Shown: piece by piece, positions 1 to 7,020 of the stretch
How the letters are laid out: each line of letters begins with the position of its first letter
Position numbering within the stretch: the stretch's first letter is position 1
DNA from: Candidatus Dadabacteria bacterium
Lineage (GTDB): Bacteria > Desulfobacterota_D > UBA1144 > Nemesobacterales > UBA2774
Assembly: GCA_020027805.1 (NCBI GenBank)
Contig: JAHKKQ010000155.1
Span: 1-12,671 of the forward strand
Length of the DNA: 12,671 bases
Direction of reading: 5' to 3'
The notes under the pieces: model-generated
Database searches by the model: none
What the model was told of the DNA's origin: nothing
Seen by the model: only the letters and a program-made list of their open reading frames with translations
Position numbers and translations under genes: made by a program

Positions 1-19
1 GAATTAAAATCTTATCGGA

Positions 20-34
20 ACTAATCCGATTAGT
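20..34. promoter_or_regulatory. 15-base near-palindrome upstream of the HAD gene
   Basis: ACTAATC and GATTAGT form 7-base inverted arms around a single central C. An overlapping alternative pairs ATCGGA (14-19) with TCCGAT (25-30). It sits about 90 bases before the HAD hydrolase start, where an operator or a small hairpin could lie. No regulator is identifiable and chance is possible. The rest of 1-124 holds no gene that I can see. Confidence 0.2.
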
Positions 35-124
35 ACAGTATTAATTTTACATAACAGCAGGAATACCGACGCGGGCGCACCGTTATTGCGTTGCCGGCCG
101 TGGAATTAGTGGAACTTAACACAT

Positions 125-880
125 ATGCTATCATTTTCTTTATCAGGAGCGAATAAGGACCCGGCAAAAGTGTCGACTAAAATAGATAGGGCAAAAAAGG
201 CTTTCTTCTTCGATTTCGGCGATACGCTGGCATCGACCAATCCGCCTTTTATATTCAGAATCGCCATGGCTATGAGGAAGGCCGGTTTTGATATTACGGA
301 CAGGGAATTCGAAGCGAAATACGTCAAGGCGGATTACAGGCTCTTTTTAAAGCACAAGGAGATGGGACGCATCAGCCCGAGGGAGCACCGGGAATGGTTC
401 TTCCCCATTCTCTATGAATCGCTCACGCCGGTTGTCGATATCGGGAGTTTCCGGGAGAGGGTCAGAAGGGAGATGAATGAAATCGGTTTTTCAAGGTCTC
501 CGATTCCGGGCGCAGCGGAGCTGCTCGATTACCTGAAAGGGAAAGGTTACTTGCTCGCCGTCATTTCGAACAACGACGGCTATACGGAGGAGAAGTGCGA
601 GGAAGTCGGGATCAGGCGGTATCTCGATTTCGTCTTTGATTCTAAGAAGCTGGATATGGTCAAACCCGACCGGCGGATTTTTAAATTCGCGGCCGAGAAG
701 ATGGGGATTTCACCCCCGGACGCGGTGCACGTCGGCGATATGTACGGTACGGATGTCATGGGGGCCCTAAACGCGGGCTCCGATGTGATATGGTTTAACG
801 GAAGAAAAATGAGGAAATTCGACGACACCGATGTCAAAGAGGTAAGCGAGCTGTCCCAAATAATCGGGCTTGTCGATTAA
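125..880 (+). CDS. HAD-superfamily hydrolase (phosphatase-like)
   Basis: A cytoplasmic haloacid dehalogenase-fold hydrolase, probably acting on a small phosphorylated metabolite; the substrate cannot be told. All four motifs are visible: motif I DFGDTL with nucleophile Asp30, motif II Ser148 in VISNN, motif III Lys180 in VKPD, and motif IV GDMYGTD with Asp205 and Asp210. A helical cap of about 100 residues lies between motifs I and II, as in the C1-cap subgroup. In motif I the second Asp of the usual DxD (the general acid/base in phosphatases) is Gly32, with Asp shifted to 33; DFGDT-type variants are known in the superfamily. The ATG at 125 has only a weak GGAA upstream. A GTG at 170, with AGGAC nine bases before it, would give a 236-residue protein starting closer to motif I and is an equally likely start. 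It lies 90 bases before uvrA on the same strand. Confidence 0.88.
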   Translation: MLSFSLSGANKDPAKVSTKIDRAKKAFFFDFGDTLASTNPPFIFRIAMAMRKAGFDITDREFEAKYVKADYRLFLKHKEMGRISPREHREWFFPILYESLTPVVDIGSFRERVRREMNEIGFSRSPIPGAAELLDYLKGKGYLLAVISNNDGYTEEKCEEVGIRRYLDFVFDSKKLDMVKPDRRIFKFAAEKMGISPPDAVHVGDMYGTDVMGALNAGSDVIWFNGRKMRKFDDTDVKEVSELSQIIGLVD

Positions 881-935
881 CTCAACAGCAGGACCGCGCG
901 CACCGTCCGTCTCATCGAGGCGGCTTCTAATCATC

Positions 936-951
936 ATTACAATATTACAAT
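936..951 (+). promoter_or_regulatory. tandem ATTACAAT repeat, possible -10 elements for uvrA
   Basis: ATTACAAT occurs twice back to back, giving two TACAAT hexamers (938-943 and 946-951), each 5/6 to the sigma-70 -10 consensus. They stand 20-33 bases before the uvrA ATG. No good -35 hexamer lies at the right distance, so this is a weak promoter call. No LexA-type box is recognised here. Confidence 0.3.
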
Positions 952-970
952 CGAGTAAAAGGGCACGGTC

Positions 971-3703
971 ATGGAAGGCGAGATCAAAATCGAGGGAGCC
1001 AGGGAAAACAACTTAAAGAATATAACGGTCTCGATACCGTGGCATAAATTTACGGTCGTAACCGGACTTAGCGGCTCGGGAAAGTCCTCGCTGGCCCTGG
1101 ATACGCTCTACGCCGAGGGTCTCAGGAGGTATATCGAGTGCCTGTCGACCTACGCGAGGCAGTTCCTCGAGCGCGTCGACCGTCCGGATATGGACGATAT
1201 ATCGGGGCTCCCCCCGGCGGTTGCGATCGAGAGCAGGAATTCCGTCAGGAACTCACGCTCGACGGTGGGTACGACGACCGAGGTCTACGATTACCTGAGA
1301 CTCCTTTTCGCTAAAGTCGGCAGGATCTTCTGCCCCGAATGCGGCAGGGAGGTAAGGCACAGGTCGCCCGGGGACATCGCCGGAGAATTACTGAGCGGCC
1401 ATGAGGGGAAAAGGGCATTGATCACGTTCCCCCCCGGCAATCTGAATCTAACGCCTGCCGAGCTCTTGTCGAACGGTTTTACCCGCATAATCTCCGGGGG
1501 CGATATATTAGAAGTCGAGGGCCTGTCAAAGGTCCCCAAGGGCTCGGAGATCGTCCTCGACAGGCTGGTCCTGGATAAGAAATCACGTTCCAGAATAGTC
1601 AGCTCGCTCGAGCTCGCCTTCGAGGAGAGCAGGCATGTGAACGTCCGCATAGTCGACGGCGAGACCCTGAGGTACACGGCCGACCTCGAATGTCCGGCGT
1701 GTCAAATGCGCTTCAATGAGCCGACCCCCCTCCTTTTCTCCTTCAACAGCCCGCAGGGCGCGTGCCCGGAGTGCAAGGGGTTCGGCAACATACTCGCTCT
1801 CGATCCCGACCTGGTTATCCCCAATCCCGAAAAGAGCCTGTCGGGGGGCGCGATAGAGCCCCTGACGAAGCCTTCACTCAGGCCTCAGATGAGAAAGCTC
1901 CTCCACTTCGCGGAGGAAAGGGGGATCTATACGGACAAGCCTTACAATGCGCTCACGGATAAAGAAAAGGATCTCGTTTTCGAAGGCGGAGCCGGGTTTC
2001 CGGGCGTCAGGGGGTATTTCAGGCATCTCGAGGAAAAGAATTACAAGATGCATGTGAGGGTATTCCTCAGCAAATACAGGTCGGCGTTCACATGCGGTGC
2101 CTGCCGGGGGTCGAGGCTCGTGAAAGAGGCGCTCTGGGTCAAGGTGGGGGGTGTGAACATATACGAGCTCTCCCTTCAGCCGATAGACGTGCTCGGGGAA
2201 TTCTTCGAGGAGCTTATACTCAGTGAGTATGAAAAAAACATCGCTCACGAAATTATGAAGCAGACTAAATCCAGAATAGATTTCCTCATAAAAGTCGGCC
2301 TCGAATACCTCACGCTAGCCCGTCTTTCGAAGACCCTGTCGGGCGGGGAGGCGCAGAGGGTGAACCTCGCCTGTCAGCTGGGCGCTACGCTGACGGAGAC
2401 ACTATATATAATGGATGAGCCCTCGATCGGGCTCCACCCGAGGGACGTCGACCGTCTCGTCTCTCTCATCAAGGAGCTCAGGGACAGGGACAATACCGTG
2501 GTCGTGGTCGAGCACGATTTCGAAATGATAAAGTCGGCTGACAATATTATCGAGCTCGGGCCCCTTGCGGGCGAAAGGGGAGGGGGCATAGTCTTTCAGG
2601 GAGAGGTGAAGAATCTCCTCAACGGCTCCGTGGACTCCCTGACGAAGAGATATATAACGGGCAGGTCGAAGATCGAACCGCCTCTGAAGAGACGCAAAGG
2701 GAGCGGGAAATCCCTCACGGTCACGGGCGCCGTTGAGAATAATCTTAAGGACCTGACCGTTTCGTTTCCGCTCAGGACGTTCATTTGCGTGACGGGGGTC
2801 TCGGGCTCGGGGAAGAGCTCGCTCGTAAACGATGTGATTTATTCGGCCTTGGCGCGTAAGTTCAGGGGCGAGGTCGAGAGGGTCGGGAAATACGGGGATA
2901 TAAAAGGGGCCGAGCACCTGTCAGACGTTATCATGCTCGATCAGAACCCGATCGGAAAGAGCTCGAGATCAAACCCCGTGACCTACATCAAGGCGTATGA
3001 CGAGATAAGGAAGACTATGGCCGGCACCTGGCAGGCCAGATCGAAAGGACTAACCCCGTCTCATTTTTCATTCAATGTCCCCGGGGGCAGGTGCGAGACA
3101 TGTGAAGGCGAGGGTGTGCAGCAGATAGAAATGCACTTTCTGGCCGACGTGTTCGTGACATGCGAGGAGTGCGAGGGCAAGCGGTTTAACAAGGACGTGC
3201 TGTCCATACGTTACAGGAACAGGAACATCGACGAGACACTGGCGCTCACCGTGAACGAAGCGATTAATTTCTTTTACGAAGCTCCCGCAATCGGCAGGAA
3301 GCTCAGGATACTTCAGGACGTGGGCCTGGGCTACATAAGACTCGGCCAGGCTGCGCCCACGCTTTCGGGAGGTGAGGCCCAGAGGATTAAAATTGCGAGG
3401 GAATTGGGGAGGAAAGGCGGGAAGGACATACTCTACATCCTCGACGAGCCGACCGTCGGGCTCCACGCCGAGGACGTCAGGAAGCTGCTCGAAGTGATTA
3501 ACAAGCTCGTCCTCGCGGGCAACACTGTCCTGGTAGTGGAACATAACCTCGACGTGATAAAATCAGCCGATTATGTGCTCGACCTCGGTCCCGAAGGCGG
3601 GGACGAAGGCGGATATATAATTGCCCGCGGGACCCCCGAGGAAGTCGCGAAGTCCGATAAATCCCATACCGGCAGATATCTAAGGCAGGCTTTATCTTCC
3701 TGA
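971..3703 (+). CDS. uvrA: UvrA, excinuclease ABC subunit A
   Basis: DNA damage-recognition ATPase of nucleotide excision repair; a UvrA dimer loads UvrB on lesions. At 910 residues it is close to the usual 930-950. Two ABC modules are complete: Walker A at 32-39 (Lys38) and 609-616 (Lys615), signatures LSGGEAQR at 456-463 and 798-805, and Walker B Asp482-Glu483 and Asp825-Glu826. Zinc ligands include Cys241/244/265/268 and Cys708/711/731/734, with spacing as in E. coli UvrA. A CPEC pair at 121-124 precedes a UvrB-binding insert of about 115 residues, so it is not the insert-less UvrA2 type. Some normally conserved strings differ: IESRNSVRNSRSTVGT after the first module, SSRSNPVTY in the second, and DEPTVGLH instead of DEPTTGLH. 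It may therefore belong to a divergent UvrA subfamily. GGG at 961-963 is a weak ribosome site for the ATG. Confidence 0.95.
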   Translation: MEGEIKIEGARENNLKNITVSIPWHKFTVVTGLSGSGKSSLALDTLYAEGLRRYIECLSTYARQFLERVDRPDMDDISGLPPAVAIESRNSVRNSRSTVGTTTEVYDYLRLLFAKVGRIFCPECGREVRHRSPGDIAGELLSGHEGKRALITFPPGNLNLTPAELLSNGFTRIISGGDILEVEGLSKVPKGSEIVLDRLVLDKKSRSRIVSSLELAFEESRHVNVRIVDGETLRYTADLECPACQMRFNEPTPLLFSFNSPQGACPECKGFGNILALDPDLVIPNPEKSLSGGAIEPLTKPSLRPQMRKLLHFAEERGIYTDKPYNALTDKEKDLVFEGGAGFPGVRGYFRHLEEKNYKMHVRVFLSKYRSAFTCGACRGSRLVKEALWVKVGGVNIYELSLQPIDVLGEFFEELILSEYEKNIAHEIMKQTKSRIDFLIKVGLEYLTLARLSKTLSGGEAQRVNLACQLGATLTETLYIMDEPSIGLHPRDVDRLVSLIKELRDRDNTVVVVEHDFEMIKSADNIIELGPLAGERGGGIVFQGEVKNLLNGSVDSLTKRYITGRSKIEPPLKRRKGSGKSLTVTGAVENNLKDLTVSFPLRTFICVTGVSGSGKSSLVNDVIYSALARKFRGEVERVGKYGDIKGAEHLSDVIMLDQNPIGKSSRSNPVTYIKAYDEIRKTMAGTWQARSKGLTPSHFSFNVPGGRCETCEGEGVQQIEMHFLADVFVTCEECEGKRFNKDVLSIRYRNRNIDETLALTVNEAINFFYEAPAIGRKLRILQDVGLGYIRLGQAAPTLSGGEAQRIKIARELGRKGGKDILYILDEPTVGLHAEDVRKLLEVINKLVLAGNTVLVVEHNLDVIKSADYVLDLGPEGGDEGGYIIARGTPEEVAKSDKSHTGRYLRQALSS

Positions 3704-3804
3704 CCGTCTGCTGCTTACGGCGTCCTTACCTCATGTATTCGCTCCGGTATGGGAATCATCCGTATTTTCATTTAGAATTACCCGCTCCATATCGGTTCGC
3801 ATCC

Positions 3805-3833
3805 TCGACACATCCGGATTTGCGGGTTATACG
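3805..3833 (+). promoter_or_regulatory. possible sigma-70 promoter before dnaJ remnant
   Basis: TCGACA (3805-3810, 5/6 to the -35 consensus) and TATACG (3828-3833, 4/6 to -10) are 17 bases apart, placing a start near 3840. It lies between the uvrA stop and the J-domain start. No CIRCE-like heat-shock inverted repeat is seen in 3704-3893. Confidence 0.35.
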
Positions 3834-3893
3834 GGCTTGAAAAAAGGGAAATGATTTTTATATATGGAATATCGGCACGTACAGGATCAATAT

Positions 3894-4691
3894 ATGCCTA
3901 ATGGAAAAAGGGATTATTACGAGGTACTTGGCGTCGACAGGGGCGCAAGCCAGCAGGAGATAAAAAAGGCCTACCGCAAGCTTGCGATGCAGTATCACCC
4001 CGACCACAACGACGCGCCCGACGCTGAGGAGAAATTCAAGGAGCTCTCCGAGGCTTACGGCGTCCTCTCCGATTCGACGAGATATTCGGATTCGGGAGGG
4101 GGAGGGGGCCGGCCAGGGGCAGGGATATCGAGGTGGAAGTCAGGGTCCCCCTGAAAAGGATTCTTACGGGCGGCGAGGAGATAGTCTTATACAACCGGAG
4201 GGTCGCATGCTCAGGTTGCGGAGGGTCGGGGGCCAAGCCGGGGACCGAGCCCAAAACTTGCGCCGAGTGCGGAGGGTCGGGGCAGAGGGTTTATACGAGC
4301 CGTCAGCACGGCATGACGTTTCAGCAGGTCGCAATCTGCAGCGGGTGCAAGGGGCGGGGCTCGATAATAGAGGAATTTTGTCCCGCCTGCAAAGGGTGAA
4401 CGGAGGGGCGAGCATCTTTACAGGATAGAAATGATTCAGATCGCCGACGCCGTCCTCGGGACAAAAGTCGACATACCCACGCTTACGGGAGAGGTCGAGA
4501 TGAAGATACCGCCCGGAACGCAGCCGGGGACGGTAATGCGCATACCGAACGAGGGGCTTCCGGGCTTCAGGAGCGGCAGACGCGGCGATATATATGTAAG
4601 GGTCCAGGTCGAAATACCCAGAAAGGTTTCTCAGGAAGAAAAAGAACTCTATAATAAATTGAAAGCGCTCGGCGGCGAGAAAGTAAACTGA
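3894..4691 (+). pseudogene. dnaJ: dnaJ with two out-of-frame internal deletions
   Basis: Remnant of the DnaJ (Hsp40) co-chaperone that stimulates DnaK. Three blocks in the correct order match the family but lie in two reading frames. Block 1 (3894 to about 4082) is the J domain: KRDYYEVLGV, KKAYRKLAMQYHPD with the HPD triad, and EAYGVLSD. Block 2 (about 4082-4396, shifted frame) starts IFGFGRGRGPARGRDIEVEV and holds all four zinc motifs: CSGCGGSG, CAECGGSG, CSGCKGRG and CPACKG. It ends at a TGA (4397-4399). Block 3 (4398-4691, first frame again) begins ERRGEHLYRIEMIQIADAVLG and covers C-terminal domain II. Missing are the Gly/Phe linker and most of C-terminal domain I, roughly 110 residues of a normal 370-380. 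As written, translation from 3894 gives only an 86-residue J-domain peptide ending at 4154. The start at 3894 fits the family and has AGGA seven bases upstream; ATG 3864 is an alternative. Real decay and assembly error cannot be told apart here. Confidence 0.85.
4094..4124 (+). other. G-rich tract with G-quadruplex potential
   Basis: Five runs of three to five G (4094-4096, 4098-4102, 4104-4108, 4116-4119, 4122-4124) are separated by loops of 1, 1, 7 and 2 bases, which satisfies the usual quadruplex pattern. It encodes the GRGRGPARG part of the dnaJ remnant and begins within about ten bases of the first deletion junction. Such tracts can promote slippage, deletion or sequencing dropout. Confidence 0.45.
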
Positions 4692-4778
4692 AGGCACACA
4701 TCAAAAACCAATAACAAAGCGCCCCGTTCAGTCCAGGGATTCATATTCAAGAGAAAATAATGCGCTGGCCTCAAGCCG

Positions 4779-5516
4779 TCACTGGCCCCTCGGCAGCACC
4801 GGGAACCCGAACGACAGCGTGCGGTAAACGGGCGTGCCCTCTAATCCGTAACTGATGTCGAGCGTGACCTGGTTCACGTCGTCGGGTATCTGTTTGAAAA
4901 ATATGTATCCCCTGACGGACGCGTTCGGTGAAACGGTACCGGGCGCGAGCGCCTCGGTGATCACGTCCTTCGTGCTTGGAGGCTTCGAGTAGTAATAAGC
5001 GGGAGGCGGATAATACCATATCGGGTTAAAAGCATAGAACCCGAAGGGCCTCCGGTACGGGCCGTAGTAAGGGCCCCATCCGCCCCTGTAAAAGCCGCCG
5101 TAATAACCGCCTGCTATGCCTATGGAAACATTTGGATATACGGGATAGGCGTACGCCGGAGCCGAGGACTCTACTATGTCCGCCACGGCCTGCGGGTTGA
5201 GCGGGCTGTACTGCGTCCTGAACTGGTCGAAGAGTAGGATATCGCTGTAATCGAACCCGACCGGCTGACGCGAAAAGTTCTCGATCTGTATATAAAAGGG
5301 CGTTACGTAATTCTGAAGGTTCCCTGGCGACCCCGTCCAGTATGAGGGGATCACCGTGATCCTGACGCTGTCCTCGCTCGTCTGCACATTCGGCTCAGGC
5401 GCGAACGGAGGCGGGGGCGGGATGTTGTATCCCGACGGATAGCATGAGGCGATAAAGGCAATCGCCATGGCTAATCCGATGGGGAAAAACAGAGCGAGTC
5501 GGAGGCTATTTTTCAT
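4779..5516 (-). CDS. putative lipoprotein with Tyr/Pro/Gly-rich core
   Basis: Function unknown. The N-terminus is a lipoprotein signal: Lys2, Arg6, a hydrophobic run, then the lipobox IASC with Cys25 as the expected lipidation site, so the mature protein should be membrane-anchored outside the cytoplasm. A proline run (PPPPPF) follows. Residues of about 45-110 look like a beta-sandwich segment (SEDSVRITVIPSYW, YIQIENFSRQPVGFDYSD). The middle, about residues 120-180, is very rich in Tyr, Gly and Pro (GGYYGGFYRGGWGPYYG, WYYPPPAYYY). The C-terminal part (TVSPNASVRGYIFFK, QVTLDISYGL) resembles extracellular beta domains. It is convergent with the dnaJ remnant and divergent from the 435-residue gene. 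The ATG has no clear Shine-Dalgarno sequence. A TATACT -10-like hexamer lies at 5553-5558 on the minus strand without a good -35. Confidence 0.75.
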   Translation of the reverse strand: MKNSLRLALFFPIGLAMAIAFIASCYPSGYNIPPPPPFAPEPNVQTSEDSVRITVIPSYWTGSPGNLQNYVTPFYIQIENFSRQPVGFDYSDILLFDQFRTQYSPLNPQAVADIVESSAPAYAYPVYPNVSIGIAGGYYGGFYRGGWGPYYGPYRRPFGFYAFNPIWYYPPPAYYYSKPPSTKDVITEALAPGTVSPNASVRGYIFFKQIPDDVNQVTLDISYGLEGTPVYRTLSFGFPVLPRGQ

Positions 5517-5609
5517 GTTCGGGCCATTCGGAGATCGAATCCGGCATATGAAAGTATATTCGATGAATTATCCCAATTCTATCGGTATCTTTTCTATTTT
5601 CGGCGTGAT

Positions 5610-5638
5610 TTGGATTACACTTTCGTTTTTGCTACAAT
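5610..5638 (+). promoter_or_regulatory. sigma-70-type promoter for the 435-residue gene
   Basis: TTGGAT (5610-5615) and TACAAT (5633-5638) are separated by exactly 17 bases, with 4/6 and 5/6 matches to consensus. The predicted start near 5645 leaves a leader of about 25 bases containing AGGGGG (5655-5660), ten bases before the ATG at 5671. Confidence 0.55.
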
Positions 5639-5670
5639 AACCATCAACAATCACAGGGGGATCACGAGAA

Positions 5671-6978
5671 ATGGGCAAATATCCGCCGGGGCTCGACGTT
5701 GCCGTCGACTATAAATTCATGGACGCAGTTTTCGAGAGGAGGTCGAGGAGGTTCGGCCTCGGCATGGAGATCGAGAAGGGGCCCCTCGCATACAAATCCA
5801 GGCACGCCCCGGTACCCCTATCCGAGCTTGAAGAGGCGATAATCGTCTGGAACGGACTCGGTATAAAAAACATCAACCTCTCGGATTTTCCTCCTCACGT
5901 GGGGCTCGACCTCGAGATGCAGTTTACGAGCAGGACTATCCCCGCGCTCGGGGACGTCCACAGGACGGAGCTCTTCTACACGAACGACGAAGGCACGTAC
6001 ATGGTGAAGCTCCACGACAGGCGGCCCGATGATTTCAGGGGCCTTGAGGGACTCAGCCGGGAGAAGAGGGTCGATCGTATACTCGAGCTCTTCAGGGAGT
6101 CGAGGATAACGCTCGAGGACAAGAGGGCCGACCTGCCTTCGAAGCCGCCCGGACTCGCCGCACATAACCTCTGGAACGTAAACAAGCCCGGCACGACCCT
6201 GTTCATGCCTGTAACGGACCTCTCCGCCTGCATAATCAATCTTTACTTCTTTTACATGCGTCCCGACCACAGATTCAATTTCGTCGACGAGCTTCACGGA
6301 ATGAGGGCGCCCGGAACGGCAGAATGGCAGAAAAAGGGCTTCCTCGACCTCGGGAAGAGGATGCCGCTCATAGAGGCGGAGCTCCGGTTCGCGAACGGCT
6401 ACATAGCCGAGCAGGCGTTCATGGGGCAGAACATGGCGCTTACGCTCCAGGCCCTGGGGTTGGGGGGGTGGCTCTTCAGCGGGTTTGCGAGCATGTTCAT
6501 GCTGGGCGGCACCCCTTTTAACAGGGGTCTCGGATTCAGGTTCATCACACCCCAGTTGAAGGGCGAGACCGGTAACCCGAACCCTGTCGCGGTCGGAAAG
6601 GACGGGCATTTTCAGGCCTTCTGCCCCCCCTATTACAAGGACATGGGAGAGGCCGTCGAGGCTTTGAACGATATGAAATGGACAAACTGGGAGTCCCATA
6701 CCATGCCTTTCAAGAACCCCGAAGGGGTGCTCCAGGAAGTCGAGAGGCCTAGCAAGGAGGAGATACAGGTGGTTAAGGACATCTGCAGCTATGTATTCGA
6801 TACATACGGCAGGTTCCCGGCGTTTTCGGACCCGATGTTCCTGAGATTCATGGTGCAGGCCCACCACCTCGACCTCGATTTTTACGACAAATATTATCCG
6901 CCGGGCGCGTATACCGAGAACCACAAGAACCATTTCAAGCTCTGGCATCCGGAAATACCCGACCCGTTTGAGAAATAG
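5671..6978 (+). CDS. 435-residue protein of unknown function, nitroreductase-like features
   Basis: I do not recognise a named family. Two segments recall the FMN-dependent nitroreductase fold: near the N-terminus FERRSRRFG (21-29), like the RRS-R-F phosphate-binding start of that fold, followed by PLSELEEAIIVWNGLGI; and at about 249-270 AFMGQNMALTLQALGLGGWL, like the long helix in which nitroreductases carry a Q-N/A-hydrophobic-LGLG pattern. Between them lies an insert of roughly 170 residues unlike small nitroreductases, and the C-terminal 120 residues are rich in Tyr, His and Phe (HHLDLDFYDKYYPPGAY). There is no signal peptide or membrane segment, so it is probably a soluble cytoplasmic protein. 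It has its own promoter and reads toward the dehydrogenase 42 bases downstream. Cofactor and reaction are inference only. Confidence 0.7.
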   Translation: MGKYPPGLDVAVDYKFMDAVFERRSRRFGLGMEIEKGPLAYKSRHAPVPLSELEEAIIVWNGLGIKNINLSDFPPHVGLDLEMQFTSRTIPALGDVHRTELFYTNDEGTYMVKLHDRRPDDFRGLEGLSREKRVDRILELFRESRITLEDKRADLPSKPPGLAAHNLWNVNKPGTTLFMPVTDLSACIINLYFFYMRPDHRFNFVDELHGMRAPGTAEWQKKGFLDLGKRMPLIEAELRFANGYIAEQAFMGQNMALTLQALGLGGWLFSGFASMFMLGGTPFNRGLGFRFITPQLKGETGNPNPVAVGKDGHFQAFCPPYYKDMGEAVEALNDMKWTNWESHTMPFKNPEGVLQEVERPSKEEIQVVKDICSYVFDTYGRFPAFSDPMFLRFMVQAHHLDLDFYDKYYPPGAYTENHKNHFKLWHPEIPDPFEK

Positions 6979-6994
6979 AGACTGTCCGGTGTCC

Positions 6995-7011
6995 CGGATT
7001 TTTATAATCCG
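6995..7011 (+). promoter_or_regulatory. hairpin overlapping a perfect TATAAT hexamer
   Basis: CGGATT (6995-7000) and AATCCG (7006-7011) form a perfect 6-base stem with a 5-base TTTAT loop. The same bases contain TATAAT (7003-7008), a full -10 consensus, just before the dehydrogenase. No -35 hexamer is found at 16-18 bases. There is no T tract after the stem, so it is not a normal intrinsic terminator for the gene ending at 6978. Confidence 0.3.
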
Positions 7012-7020
7012 CCAGTCCAT

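Noticed and set aside
3894..4691. Programmed ribosomal frameshifting to produce a full DnaJ
   Set aside because: Frameshifting could rejoin the frames but not supply the missing linker and domain I, and no slippery heptamer with a following structure is evident at both junctions.
4692..4778. Bidirectional terminator between the convergent dnaJ remnant and lipoprotein gene
   Set aside because: No stem of useful length followed by T residues is visible on either strand.
5818..7020. Long open frame of about 400 codons antisense to the 435-residue gene
   Set aside because: It has no start signals or recognisable family motifs, and its composition is the mirror of a GC-rich coding strand that lacks CTA, TTA and TCA codons. 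Several other antisense frames under uvrA, dnaJ, aroE and ribF are shadows for the same reason.
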